A stretch of DNA of 64,000 nt from positions 620,001-684,000 of the forward strand of contig NZ_CP031217.1 of assembly GCF_003346815.1 (NCBI RefSeq), read 5' to 3'. The translations under genes and the position numbers were made by a program. Positions 36,162 through 45,271 of this stretch are shown piece by piece (the first letter of the stretch is position 1; every line of letters begins with the position of its first letter). This DNA comes from Halarcobacter bivalviorum (GTDB lineage Bacteria > Campylobacterota > Campylobacteria > Campylobacterales > Arcobacteraceae). The notes beneath the pieces were generated by a model. It had not been told where the DNA came from and ran no database searches. It was given only the letters and a program-made list of their open reading frames with translations.

Positions 36162-36548
36162 TTACTCAGCTACAGACACTTCAACAGGAGTTGATTCCCA
36201 AATACCGTGTTTAGTACAGTATCCGTGAGCAACTAGATTTAATTTTTTAGAAGTTGGAATAATAGTAAAAGTTGTAGTGTTGTGTGCTTTTACATTTCCT
36301 AAAGTTCCAGGAACATAAGTAGCTTTAGCTAATAAAGTCTCTCCATTAAATAATGAAACAGATTCAATATAGTGATCAAAATCATCTGGATGAGTATATT
36401 CATTTCCCATTTTAACAGTTACTTCAAAAGGCTCACCTTTTGTAGCAGTTTCATTACAGTGGATAAATGGCGAGTGTCTATCAATTAAATCTTTTTTTGC
36501 TTCTCTTTCTACAGTATCTATATCAACATATTTGTTAATTTTTGGCAT
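36162..36548 (-). CDS. Superoxide reductase (neelaredoxin type)
   Basis: The product is 128 aa with the single-iron desulfoferrodoxin fold and no N-terminal rubredoxin-like iron site. The iron ligands can be placed: H25 (DRHSP), H53 and H59 (THPDDFDHYI), C111 and H114 (GYCTKHGIWES). Superoxide reductases reduce superoxide to peroxide without making oxygen. The usual EKHVP loop is DRHSP here, so the glutamate and lysine near the iron are replaced by aspartate and arginine. Good AAGGAGA ribosome site. Confidence 0.88.
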   Translation of the reverse strand: MPKINKYVDIDTVEREAKKDLIDRHSPFIHCNETATKGEPFEVTVKMGNEYTHPDDFDHYIESVSLFNGETLLAKATYVPGTLGNVKAHNTTTFTIIPTSKKLNLVAHGYCTKHGIWESTPVEVSVAE

Positions 36549-36574
36549 TTCTTCTCCTTAATATATAATGGCGT

Positions 36575-36580
36575 ATTATA
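36575..36580 (-). promoter_or_regulatory. Candidate -10 box for the superoxide reductase gene
   Basis: The minus strand reads TATAAT here, 26 bases before the reductase ATG, with AAGGAGA in between. No -35 match is seen. Confidence 0.45.
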
Positions 36581-36632
36581 CAGAAAAATAATTAAAATAG
36601 AAAGCAAGAACAATTATGATATTATCACGCTT

Positions 36633-37457
36633 ATGAATAAAGAAGACTTTTTTATAAAACAATTTATTAGTAATACTAAACTTATTGGTGATGATGGTGC
36701 AGTAATAGGTAAATGGGTATATAGCAATGATGCTTTTTTTGAAAATGTACACTTTAAAAAAGAGTGGATGAGTTTAAAGCAAATTGCGAGAAAAGCAATG
36801 CTTGTAAATATATCTGATGCAATTGCAATGAATGCAAAACCAAAGTATGCCTTATTAACTGTTGCTATTCCAAAAGATTATACAAAGAGTGATTTAAAAA
36901 GTTTAGCAAAGGGTTTTAAAGAGGTTGCAAAAGAGTTTAATTTAGAAATCATAGGTGGAGATACAATTTCAAATGAGAAGCTTGATATCTCTGTAACAAT
37001 TATTTCAAAAACAAAAAAACCAATTTTACGAAGTGGAATAAAAAAAGATGATTTACTCTGTTATACAGGAACTTTGGGAACTTCAAAAAGAGATTTAGAA
37101 AAACTTTTCAAGAAAGAAAAGCTTTCAAAAGAGTCAAAATTTATAAGACCAAAACTTCATGGAGAGTTTTTTTATAAAATTTCAAAATATGTAAATGCCT
37201 CTATGGATATTTCAGATGGTCTATTTTTTGAACTTGAAAGAATGTCTAAACAAAGTAGTGTAGGTTTTGAGTTTTTTTATAAAATTGATAAAGAGATAGG
37301 TTGTTCAGGAGAAGAGTATGAATTACTTTTTTCTTTTGAAGAAAAATATAAAGAGAAAATAGAAAAAATAGCTAAAAAATATGATGTACCTTTAACTATA
37401 TTTGCAAAAGCTGTAAAGGGTAAATATAGTTGTGAGTGTGCAAATCATCATTTTTAA
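36633..37457 (+). CDS. thiL: Thiamine-monophosphate kinase
   Basis: The product is 274 aa of the ThiL/PurM-like superfamily. It phosphorylates thiamine monophosphate to the active diphosphate cofactor. The motifs are GDDGAVIG (19-26), VNISDAIAMNAKP, IGGDTISNEKLDISVT and MDISDGLFFEL. It is shorter than E. coli ThiL (about 325 aa), as seems common in this phylum. truD follows after 31 bases. Confidence 0.92.
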   Translation: MNKEDFFIKQFISNTKLIGDDGAVIGKWVYSNDAFFENVHFKKEWMSLKQIARKAMLVNISDAIAMNAKPKYALLTVAIPKDYTKSDLKSLAKGFKEVAKEFNLEIIGGDTISNEKLDISVTIISKTKKPILRSGIKKDDLLCYTGTLGTSKRDLEKLFKKEKLSKESKFIRPKLHGEFFYKISKYVNASMDISDGLFFELERMSKQSSVGFEFFYKIDKEIGCSGEEYELLFSFEEKYKEKIEKIAKKYDVPLTIFAKAVKGKYSCECANHHF

Positions 37458-37488
37458 TATAATTGGGATACATATAAAAGGATAATTA

Positions 37489-38553
37489 TTGGAAGAGTTA
37501 CAAAGGTATTTAAACCATTCAAAAATAGATGTTGTATTTAAACAAAGTAAAGATGATTTTGTAGTAACAGAGATACCTCTTTATGAGTTTAGTGGAGAGG
37601 GAGACCATCTAATTGTTAAATTTAGAAAGAAAGATTTAACAACTTGGGATGCAGTTAGAATATTTTCTGAACATTTAGGTTGTAAGAGTAGAGATATAGG
37701 ATATGCAGGTCTAAAAGATAAAAATGCAATGACTATTCAACATATTTCTATTCCTAAAGAGTTTGAAGAAAAATTAAATAATTTTAACCATGAGCAAATA
37801 AAAATATTAGAAGTAACAAAACATAATAATAAAATTAGAGTAGGGCATTTAAAAGGTAATAGGTTTTTTATTAGATTAAAAAGAGTTAATTTAATAGATG
37901 CTAAAAAAATAGAACAAGCTGTAGAAAGTATTGTATCTTTTGGTATGCCAAATTATTTCGGTTTTCAAAGATTTGGAATTGATGGAGATAATTATAAAAA
38001 AGGTGAAGCTATTATAAAAGGTGAGTTAAAAGAGAGAAATAGAAAACTAAAACAGATGTTTATAAACTCTTATCAAAGTTATATTTTTAATAACTGGCTT
38101 TCAAAAAGAATAGAGATTTCAAAACTTGTGGACTCTTTTAAGGCAAATGAAATTTATGAGAAACTTCAACTACCTTTAGATGTTGTAAAAGAGATGAAAC
38201 AACAAGAACACCCTTTCAAACTTATTCCAGGAGACTTAATGAGTCATTATCCTTATGGAAAAATTTTTCATGTAGAAAATTTAAAAGAAGAGGCTGAAAA
38301 GTTTTTTGCAAGAGATAGAGTTGCAACTGGTCTTCTTTGTGGGAAGAGAGTTAAAAAAGCAGAAGGATTAGCTTCTGAAATAGAAAAAGAGTTTGATTTT
38401 GATACTAAAGAGGATGGAAGTAGAAGGTTTGCATGGGTTTTTCCTGAAGAAGTAGAGACAGAATATAAAGAAGAAAAGAATTGGATGGAGTTACAATTTA
38501 CTCTTCCAAAAGGTTCTTATGCAACTGAATTTATTGCTGAGGTAATTCATTAA
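37489..38553 (+). CDS. truD: tRNA pseudouridine(13) synthase
   Basis: The product is 354 aa. TruD converts U13 of certain tRNAs to pseudouridine. The catalytic aspartate D77 is in GYAGLKDKNAMT, and the later NYFGFQRFG and GDLMSHYPYGK segments are typical. The start is TTG at 37489, preceded by AAAGGA at good distance. It probably shares a transcript with thiL. Confidence 0.95.
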   Translation: MEELQRYLNHSKIDVVFKQSKDDFVVTEIPLYEFSGEGDHLIVKFRKKDLTTWDAVRIFSEHLGCKSRDIGYAGLKDKNAMTIQHISIPKEFEEKLNNFNHEQIKILEVTKHNNKIRVGHLKGNRFFIRLKRVNLIDAKKIEQAVESIVSFGMPNYFGFQRFGIDGDNYKKGEAIIKGELKERNRKLKQMFINSYQSYIFNNWLSKRIEISKLVDSFKANEIYEKLQLPLDVVKEMKQQEHPFKLIPGDLMSHYPYGKIFHVENLKEEAEKFFARDRVATGLLCGKRVKKAEGLASEIEKEFDFDTKEDGSRRFAWVFPEEVETEYKEEKNWMELQFTLPKGSYATEFIAEVIH

Positions 38554-38648
38554 AATATCTTTTTTATGGTTATAAATAATTAATTACTCATAACATTATT
38601 AAGGAAAAATAAGATACACTTTTCTTACTTTTGTTAAAAGGTTATATT

Positions 38649-39014
38649 ATGACGTACGAGGATCTAATAAAGGACTTGTGTGATGTAATTAAAGAATCAG
38701 AGAATAATGCAGTTTCTATTTATGAAAATTTAGAGAATGTAGAAAACCTTATTTCTGAACTTGATATTCCATTACATAAAGCAAGAAAGGTTCAAGAACT
38801 GATTTCTAATTCTTTCGGTCTATTACAGCACCAAGACTTACATAGACAAAAAATTGAAAGAGTTGTAAATCATGTTTGTGAAACAAACAATATTGACTCA
38901 AGTGAGTATAATATTGCTTCTTCTGCTAAACATATATCAGGAAATGAGTCTTGTGATGTAGTTTCTGATGATGAGTTGGAAGCATTAATTAAAAGTATGC
39001 AGACAGCTAACTAA
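38649..39014 (+). CDS. CheZ-like chemotaxis phosphatase
   Basis: The product is 121 aa from the ATG at 38649, which has AAAGG 7 bases in front; a TTG at 38631 would add six residues. The long helical region contains LQHQDLHRQKIERV, where D63 and Q67 match the catalytic Asp and Gln (spacing four) of CheZ, the phosphatase that dephosphorylates CheY. The tail DDELEALIKSM resembles the CheY-binding C-terminal peptide of CheZ. It is much shorter than E. coli CheZ (214 aa). It is convergent with a chemoreceptor gene, in line with the role. Confidence 0.75.
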   Translation: MTYEDLIKDLCDVIKESENNAVSIYENLENVENLISELDIPLHKARKVQELISNSFGLLQHQDLHRQKIERVVNHVCETNNIDSSEYNIASSAKHISGNESCDVVSDDELEALIKSMQTAN

Positions 39015-39043
39015 AATAAAAAGGTTTTTTAAACCTTTTTATT
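39015..39043. terminator. Bidirectional terminator between cheZ-like and chemoreceptor genes
   Basis: AATAAAAAGGTTT (39015-39027) pairs perfectly with AAACCTTTTTATT (39031-39043) around TTT. The 13-bp stem has T-runs on both strands and overlaps the chemoreceptor stop. Confidence 0.85.
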
Positions 39044-41228
39044 TATTCTTACAAGCTTCTTTTTTTAGCTTATTAAGTGTTCCAAATATTCTTAAAGATT
39101 CAATCTCTACTGCTTTAGCTTTTTCATTTAATACTTCATTAGCAGCTTTAGCAGCATTTGCATCTACAAGCTCTTGAAGTTTATTTTTTAGGCTTATATT
39201 TAATTTTTCTAGTTCTTCAATTGCTGTGTAATCACAATTTGGATTAATTTCTAAATACTCTTTAATCCATATAGATACTGTGTCACAACAAGATGTATTC
39301 CATTTTTCATATTTACCTAGTTTTGAATAGATACTATCTTTTAATTCAAGAACATCTACTTTTAATTTTGCAGTATCATATACTAAATCTACATTACAAA
39401 CTTCTTCTCTAGCTTCTTGTAAGAAACTAGCTCTTGAAGCAGCAGTAACTAAAGAATTAGACATATCAGCAATATTTGTTGACATTTTAGAAATTTGTTC
39501 TGCAACTTGTGCATTTTGTTGAGTTGCTTGGTCTAATAAACTAACTGCGTCATTAATTTGAACAATTCCTCTTTCTTGCTCTTTTGAAGCATTTGATACT
39601 TGCTCAATTTTTTCAATAGTTGATTTGATATTTTGATTTAACTCTTCATAACCAGTAATCATATTATCAGAAATTTGTTTACCATCATTTGCTTTTTGAG
39701 TAGCTCTTTCAACTAATTCTTTAATCTCTTTAGCAGCTTCTGCTGATCTACTTGCTAAGTTTCTAACTTCAGCAGCAACAACAGCAAATCCTTTACCTGC
39801 TTCACCAGCAGTTGCAGCTTCAACAGCAGCATTTAATGAAAGAATATTTGTTTGGAATGCAATTTGGTCTATAACTTCGATTGCTTCATTAATAGATGTT
39901 ACTTGCGCATTGATGTCATCCATTGCAACTGCTGTTTCATTTGCTAATGAATGTCCATTTTGTGCAGATTTAGTAACTGAGTTAGCTAAATTAGACATCT
40001 CTACCGAAGCTTCCGTATTACCTTTGATATTTGCAGTAATTTGCTCTAGTGCAGCAGCTGTCTCTTCTAATGATGCTGCTTGTTGAGATGATGATGTCGA
40101 AAGTTTATTTGAAGCAGTTGATAATGTATGAGTACTCTCTTTTAAAGAGTCTCCTGTATTCATAATCATTGCTAAAATTTCCGATGTATTATTTCCAACA
40201 AGTTTAATACCAGCAGCAAGTGAACCTAAATCTCCATAGATTCCTTTATCATTAATCTTATAATCAAATTTTGATTCAGAATAGTTTTTAAGAGTTAAAT
40301 TAATTCTATCAAGAGTCTCTTTTGTATGATTAATCATTGTATTTAATTTATTTTTTAAATCTTCAACATAAGGGTTTGCAGCTGTTGAATGTACTTGATA
40401 TACAAAGAAACCATTTCCAGTTTTCTCTAAAATATCATTTGCTTCTTCTATAACTATTTCATCTTTTTTCAATCCTTCTCTTACTTTATCCATATAAGAG
40501 TTAAATAGATTTGCCACTTCTCCTATTTCATCTTTTGATTGAACTTCTAATTTGATACTTGGGTCATTTGATTTAAGTAGATTTTCAAAACCATCTTTTA
40601 ATGTTCCAATAGGTTTTGTAGCTCTTTTTACAATTATAAAAATTAAACCAATAGTAATCCATCCAAATATTGTAGAACTAGTTAAGATTTCTATCACTAA
40701 AGTACTGATTTTTTCATCAGATTCAGCAAGTGAAAAAGTAAGGTCCATAATACCAATAATATCACCTTCTTTTTGATTTGCATGACACATTAGACATTCT
40801 TGTGCAGCAATCATAGGTTTAATCATTCTTAAGTTATGACCTTCTGCATCATCAGTCTCTAAGAGTTGGCTTTCTTTTGATTTAAACGATTTTAAAATAT
40901 CTGGGTCAGTAGTAAACTTTGCACCAGGTTCATACATATCAATAAGAGGTTGACTTTTTGCAATTATAAGTTTTTTTACACCTTCTATTTGTCTTGCATC
41001 ATCTTCTGCTTGTTTAATTGTTTCAGGAACACCCGTGTTCATTGCATTTCTTAAACTTTGAAATACCGCAGTATTTAACATATCTAAATTCTTTTTAGTT
41101 GTTGCAATGGAGTCTTCTCTTACTTGTTCAGTAGTCATATATGTTACAATTAAGCTCGAAAGAGACATTAAAATAAATAGTGAAACTATTATTTTATTAC
41201 TTATTTTTTTTGTTATCAAATCAATCAT
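39039..41228 (-). CDS. Methyl-accepting chemotaxis protein with periplasmic CxxCH motif
   Basis: The product is 729 aa from the ATG at 41226-41228 ([10 protein letters not shown]). The open frame runs 79 codons further upstream, into ruvA, without chemoreceptor character. Membrane segments at about 11-31 and 178-200 enclose a periplasmic domain with CLMCH at 145-149, a heme c motif. A HAMP domain (about 201-255), a linker and the MCP signalling domain with its conserved hairpin tip ([20 protein letters not shown]) follow. The C-terminal 90 residues resemble a zinc-binding CZB domain but lack its histidines. The DUF3365-like sensor of the kinase at 5511 is similar. Confidence 0.92.
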   Translation of the reverse strand: MIDLITKKISNKIIVSLFILMSLSSLIVTYMTTEQVREDSIATTKKNLDMLNTAVFQSLRNAMNTGVPETIKQAEDDARQIEGVKKLIIAKSQPLIDMYEPGAKFTTDPDILKSFKSKESQLLETDDAEGHNLRMIKPMIAAQECLMCHANQKEGDIIGIMDLTFSLAESDEKISTLVIEILTSSTIFGWITIGLIFIIVKRATKPIGTLKDGFENLLKSNDPSIKLEVQSKDEIGEVANLFNSYMDKVREGLKKDEIVIEEANDILEKTGNGFFVYQVHSTAANPYVEDLKNKLNTMINHTKETLDRINLTLKNYSESKFDYKINDKGIYGDLGSLAAGIKLVGNNTSEILAMIMNTGDSLKESTHTLSTASNKLSTSSSQQAASLEETAAALEQITANIKGNTEASVEMSNLANSVTKSAQNGHSLANETAVAMDDINAQVTSINEAIEVIDQIAFQTNILSLNAAVEAATAGEAGKGFAVVAAEVRNLASRSAEAAKEIKELVERATQKANDGKQISDNMITGYEELNQNIKSTIEKIEQVSNASKEQERGIVQINDAVSLLDQATQQNAQVAEQISKMSTNIADMSNSLVTAASRASFLQEAREEVCNVDLVYDTAKLKVDVLELKDSIYSKLGKYEKWNTSCCDTVSIWIKEYLEINPNCDYTAIEELEKLNISLKNKLQELVDANAAKAANEVLNEKAKAVEIESLRIFGTLNKLKKEACKNK

Positions 41229-41323
41229 CAACACAACCTTGATATTAAGCTTCAATATTATATAATGAATATTATTTATTGTATATAAAAAGCAATTAAA
41301 ATTTAGAATTTTGAAAGAAAATG

Positions 41324-41887
41324 ATGATAATAGGTATTGAAGGAAGTATTGAAAAAAAGGAACCAACGCATCTACATGTAAATGTAAATGGTCTAATTTA
41401 TGAGGTTTTTGTATCTGTAAACTGTAGTTCAAAAATTGCTGATAAGAGAGTAAAACTTCATACAACTCATATTATTAGAGAAGATTCTCAAACTCTTTAT
41501 GGCTTTTTAGATCCAAACGAAAAAAAATTATTTGATACTGTAATTAAGATAAATGGAGTAGGTCCAAAAGTAGCATTAGCTATCTGTTCTACTTTTACTC
41601 CAGGTTCATTTGCACAAATTGTTAGTGAAAATGATGTATCAATGTTAAAAAGAGTTCCAGGTATTGGTCCAAAAGGAGCAAGTAGAATTTTAGTGGAATT
41701 ATCAGGATTTATAGTTGAAGATGCTTCTGCTGATTCTATTTCAGGTTCCAATGCTACTTTAGAAGCAGCTCTTGCCTTAGAATCATTAGGTTTCAAAAAA
41801 GATGTAGTATCAAAAGTTCTAAAAGCTTGTACAGGTACAAATACAAGTGATTTAGTAAAACAAGCACTTAAACAATTACAAAAATAG
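41324..41887 (+). CDS. ruvA: Holliday junction branch migration protein RuvA
   Basis: The product is 187 aa from the second of two adjacent ATGs (MIIGIEGSI), which has the better distance to GAAAG; the first ATG at 41321 adds one residue. The OB-fold N-terminus, the helix-hairpin-helix motifs ([12 protein letters not shown] and [13 protein letters not shown]) and the C-terminal RuvB-binding domain are all present. RuvA binds four-way junctions and loads RuvB. The next gene, ddl, follows after 137 bases with hairpins between. Confidence 0.96.
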   Translation: MIIGIEGSIEKKEPTHLHVNVNGLIYEVFVSVNCSSKIADKRVKLHTTHIIREDSQTLYGFLDPNEKKLFDTVIKINGVGPKVALAICSTFTPGSFAQIVSENDVSMLKRVPGIGPKGASRILVELSGFIVEDASADSISGSNATLEAALALESLGFKKDVVSKVLKACTGTNTSDLVKQALKQLQK

Positions 41888-41905
41888 TAATAGAATATTA
41901 AGATA

Positions 41906-41923
41906 AAAGCAATTCGTTGCTTT
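41906..41923 (+). terminator. Hairpin with TTCG tetraloop after ruvA
   Basis: AAAGCAA (41906-41912) and TTGCTTT (41917-41923) enclose the very stable TTCG loop, followed by CTTTAG. It is 18 bases after the ruvA stop. The T-run is short, so termination may be partial. A second hairpin, AGGATTT/AAATCCT, lies at about 41946-41964 before ddl. Confidence 0.5.
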
Positions 41924-42024
41924 CTTTAGAGTTTTTATACTTTTAAGGATTTTTTATAAATCCTGCTAAAAAGTAGTTATTATGAAATGGTCCCTTTTAA
42001 ATGGGACATTTAAAAGGAGATAAG

Positions 42025-43059
42025 TTGAAAATAGGAATAGTTTTTGGTGGTAAATCATATGAACATGAAATTTCAATTGTTTCAGCAATTGCTATGAAAG
42101 ATGTTTTAAAAGATGAGTTAGTTTATATTTTTTGTGATACAAACAGAGAGTTTTATCATATTCCAACAGATAAAATTAAATCAAAACTATTTAGTAGTGG
42201 TGAATATAAAAAATGTGATATTTTAAACTTCTCTAAGGAAGGTTTCTCTAAAAAAGCTATGTTTGGAGTAAAACCTTTTGACCTTGATGTTGTTTTAAAT
42301 ATTACTCATGGAGGAGATGGAGAAGATGGACTTCTAGCTTCTTTATTTGAGTTTGCAAATATTCCTTATATTGGTCCTAGAAAAGGTGCTTGTAGTGTAA
42401 GTTTCAATAAGTTTTTAACTAAAGGTTATGCTCAAAGTGTAGGTGTAAAAGCTATTGATTATAAATACTTCACTAAAAATGATAAAGTAGAAATCCACTC
42501 TTTCCCTGTAATTATTAAACCTGTAACTTTAGGTAGTTCTATTGGAGTTTCAATTGTAAAATCTCAAGAAGAATTAGATTATGCCCTTGATGTAGCTTTT
42601 GAATTTGATGAAGCAGTAATTGTTGAGCCATTTATTTCTGGAATCAAAGAGTATAACTTAGCAGGTACAAAAGTAAATGGAGAGTTTGTCTTCTCAATAA
42701 TTGAAGAACCACAAAAAGCAGAGTTTTTAGACTTTGATAAAAAATATTTAGATTTTACTAGAACATCACAAGCTTTAGAAGCTAATATTAGTGAAGAGCT
42801 TAAAGATAGAATAAGAGACTCTTTTAAAGCAATCTATAATAACACTTTTGAGGGTTCACTTATTAGATGTGATTTCTTTGTACAAGAGGATGAAGTATAT
42901 TTAAATGAGATAAACCCAATCCCTGGTTCTATGGCAAATTATCTATTTGAAGATTTTAATTTAGTATTAACTTCTCTTGCTAAATCTTTACCAAAACAAA
43001 AAGATATTAAAATTACATACGAATATGTAAATAAAATCCAAGCATCAAAAGGTAAATAA
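42025..43059 (+). CDS. ddl: D-alanine--D-alanine ligase
   Basis: The product is 344 aa from the TTG at 42025 (MKIGIVFGGKSYEHEIS), preceded by AAAAGGAGA at good distance; the ATG at 42001 lies before that ribosome site. The enzyme joins two D-alanines for peptidoglycan. The ATP-grasp motifs GGDGEDGLLAS, KPVTLGSSIGVS and NEINPIPGSM are present. It heads the ddl-hydrolase-murF unit, an order found in Helicobacter pylori. Confidence 0.95.
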   Translation: MKIGIVFGGKSYEHEISIVSAIAMKDVLKDELVYIFCDTNREFYHIPTDKIKSKLFSSGEYKKCDILNFSKEGFSKKAMFGVKPFDLDVVLNITHGGDGEDGLLASLFEFANIPYIGPRKGACSVSFNKFLTKGYAQSVGVKAIDYKYFTKNDKVEIHSFPVIIKPVTLGSSIGVSIVKSQEELDYALDVAFEFDEAVIVEPFISGIKEYNLAGTKVNGEFVFSIIEEPQKAEFLDFDKKYLDFTRTSQALEANISEELKDRIRDSFKAIYNNTFEGSLIRCDFFVQEDEVYLNEINPIPGSMANYLFEDFNLVLTSLAKSLPKQKDIKITYEYVNKIQASKGK

Positions 43060-43060
43060 T

Positions 43061-43780
43061 TTGGCTTCTAAAAGCATTGAAGTTTTAGATAGAAAATTTG
43101 ATATTTCTTATGAGATAGTTAACCCAAATCAAAAGAAGGATATTGTTATCCTTCATGGTTGGGGTTCAAATAAAGAGATTATGAAACAAGCTTTTGGAAG
43201 ATACTTACATGAGTTTAGACATATATATATTGATATGCCAGGTTTTGGTAAGAGTTCAAATAATTATGTTCTTACTACAAAAGATTATTCACTAATTATA
43301 AAAAAATTTATAGAGACTTTGAATACAAATGTTGTAGCAATAGCAGGACACTCATTTGGTGGAAAAGTTGCAACACTTATGAATCCTGAAAATCTTATAC
43401 TTTTAAGTACAGCTGGAATTTTAGAAGAAAAAAGCCTAAAAGTAAAAACAAAAATCTGTTTTGCAAAAATCTTTAATAAATTAGGTCTTAGAAAAATTAC
43501 TAAATCATTTAGAAGTGATGATGTAAAGCAGATGAGTCACGAGATGTATGAGACCTTTAAAAATGTAGTTGATGAAGATTTTACTTTTATTTTTGAATCT
43601 TTTGAAAAAAATGCTATGATTTTTTGGGGGAAAGCAGATACTGCTACAACACTTCCTGCTGGAGAAAAAATCCACAAGCTTATAAAAAATAGTAGTTTTA
43701 CTGCCTATGAAGGTGACCACTATTTCTTTTTAAAGCATGCAAAAGATATTTGTGAAAAAATTGAAAATGGACTGAAATAA
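43061..43780 (+). CDS. Alpha/beta hydrolase in the ddl-murF operon
   Basis: The product is 239 aa of the alpha/beta hydrolase fold. HGWG near 32-35 forms the oxyanion part. The nucleophile is S98 in GHSFGG. An aspartate in WGKADTAT and a histidine in EGDHYFF complete a likely triad. The start is TTG at 43061, one base after the ddl stop, and the stop overlaps the murF ATG. A homologue sits between ddl and murF in Helicobacter pylori too. A cell-wall role is suggested by position only; the substrate is unknown. Confidence 0.85.
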   Translation: MASKSIEVLDRKFDISYEIVNPNQKKDIVILHGWGSNKEIMKQAFGRYLHEFRHIYIDMPGFGKSSNNYVLTTKDYSLIIKKFIETLNTNVVAIAGHSFGGKVATLMNPENLILLSTAGILEEKSLKVKTKICFAKIFNKLGLRKITKSFRSDDVKQMSHEMYETFKNVVDEDFTFIFESFEKNAMIFWGKADTATTLPAGEKIHKLIKNSSFTAYEGDHYFFLKHAKDICEKIENGLK

Positions 43781-45228
43781 TGGAAATATTAGAATACTTT
43801 TATATATTTACACATGTTTTACTAATCATGTCTTTAGGTTGGTATTTAATTACAAATTTACAATGGTATAACTATAAGTTAGAAAGAGTAATCTTCAAAC
43901 ATCATAAATGGCAGTGGCATATCACATATTTTGCCTCTCCTGTTGTACTGTTTCATCTTTTACCTGATTTATATTTCTCTATCTATTTTTATTTAATATA
44001 TATGACAAGTTTTGTTCTTTGGAATAAAAAACTTGATAGGGCTTTAGTTTTAACTTCAAGAGTTAAAAGATTTTTATCTGTACTTTTATTTGTAACTTTT
44101 GCCCTACATTTATTATGTATTTTAAGTGAATCTTGTCATGCAACAGCTATTTTTGTACCTATTATTTTAACTCTTGGTATTACATACTTAATAGAAAAGA
44201 TGTTTTTTATCTCTTTTAAACACAAAGGAAAACAACGACTTCAAGCAATTCCTAACTTAAGAACTATAGCTATTACTGCTTCATATGGAAAGACTTCTAT
44301 TAAAAACTATTTATATCATGTATTAAAAAGAAAATATAAAGTATATAAAACTCCAAGGTCTGTAAATACAATTGCAGGAATTGTACTTGATGTAAATAGA
44401 GATTTACCTCTTGATACACAAATCTATATTGCTGAAGCAGGGGCAAGACAAGAGGGAGATATTGAAGAGATTACTATGTATTTAGAACCTCAATATTGTA
44501 TTTTAGGAAGTGTTGGAGAACAGCATATTGAATACTTTAAAACTATAGAAAATATTATTCATACTAAAATGGAAATATTAAGGTCTCCAAAAATGGTAAG
44601 AGGTTTTGTACATGAATCAGTTCCTTTAAAACAAGATTATGAAGAGATTACAAAATTTCCTGATAATCTAAACGTAACTATGTCAAATCTTGATGGTATT
44701 TGGTTTGATATCTTAATTGATGGAGAACAACAACATTTCCATGCACCAGTTCTTGGAAGTTTTAATGCCATAAATCTTACAGCTGTAATCCTTGTAGCAT
44801 ATGAACTTGGTATGACTATAGATGAGATAAAACTTGCAATAAAAGATTTACCACAAGTAGAACATAGACTTCAAAAAATAGAAGCTGGTGGAAAGATAAT
44901 CATTGATGATAGTTTTAATGGAAATCTTGAAGGTATGCTTGAAGCTATAAATATTTGTACTAAGCATGAAGGAAGAAAAGTTATTATCACTCCAGGTCTA
45001 GTGGAATCAACTTCTGAAGCAAATATTTTACTTGCAAAAGAGATAAATGAAAAGTTTGATTTAGCAATTATTACAGGGGAGTTAAACTCTCATCTTTTAA
45101 GTTCAAATATTGATGAAGATAAAGTATTTGTATTAAAAGATAAATCAAAACTTGAAGAGACTTTAGCCTCTGTTACAAAAGCAGGAGATTTAATCCTTTT
45201 TGCAAATGATGCACCTAATTTTATATAA
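43780..45228 (+). CDS. murF: UDP-N-acetylmuramoyl-tripeptide--D-alanyl-D-alanine ligase
   Basis: The product is 482 aa. The first 140 residues contain several hydrophobic segments, an N-terminal membrane-like extension that E. coli MurF lacks. The Mur ligase domain follows with the P-loop ITASYGKTSIKNYL, a GARQEGDIEE segment in the substrate region, LGSFNAINLTAVI and DDSFNGNLEGM. MurF adds D-Ala-D-Ala, made by the upstream Ddl, to the peptidoglycan precursor. The stop lies in a hairpin. Confidence 0.93.
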   Translation: MEILEYFYIFTHVLLIMSLGWYLITNLQWYNYKLERVIFKHHKWQWHITYFASPVVLFHLLPDLYFSIYFYLIYMTSFVLWNKKLDRALVLTSRVKRFLSVLLFVTFALHLLCILSESCHATAIFVPIILTLGITYLIEKMFFISFKHKGKQRLQAIPNLRTIAITASYGKTSIKNYLYHVLKRKYKVYKTPRSVNTIAGIVLDVNRDLPLDTQIYIAEAGARQEGDIEEITMYLEPQYCILGSVGEQHIEYFKTIENIIHTKMEILRSPKMVRGFVHESVPLKQDYEEITKFPDNLNVTMSNLDGIWFDILIDGEQQHFHAPVLGSFNAINLTAVILVAYELGMTIDEIKLAIKDLPQVEHRLQKIEAGGKIIIDDSFNGNLEGMLEAINICTKHEGRKVIITPGLVESTSEANILLAKEINEKFDLAIITGELNSHLLSSNIDEDKVFVLKDKSKLEETLASVTKAGDLILFANDAPNFI

Positions 45229-45244
45229 GCAAATGCTTATATAA
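45221..45244. terminator. Perfect inverted repeat over the murF stop
   Basis: TTATATAAGCA (45221-45231) and TGCTTATATAA (45234-45244) form an 11-bp perfect repeat around two bases, so about 10 pairs form with a 4-base loop. It includes the murF stop codon at 45226-45228. No T-run follows, so termination strength is doubtful. Confidence 0.4.
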
Positions 45245-45259
45245 AATTAAATGAATAAG

Positions 45260-45271
45260 GAATAGTGAACA
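45260..45271 (+). repeat. Left inverted repeat of the four-helix-bundle cassette
   Basis: GAATAGTGAACA here is the exact reverse complement of TGTTCACTATTC at 45650-45661. It ends directly before the ATG of the four-helix-bundle gene and includes most of its leader. In RNA the two copies would pair and enclose the whole gene. Confidence 0.7.

Noticed and set aside
41229-41465. Upstream extension of the chemoreceptor frame into ruvA
   Set aside because: The extra 79 residues have no family character, overlap ruvA and lie before a better ATG at 41226-41228.
42001-42024. ATG at 42001 as the ddl start
   Set aside because: The strong AAAAGGAGA site lies after it, at the right distance from the TTG at 42025, which gives the standard N-terminus MKIGIVFGG.
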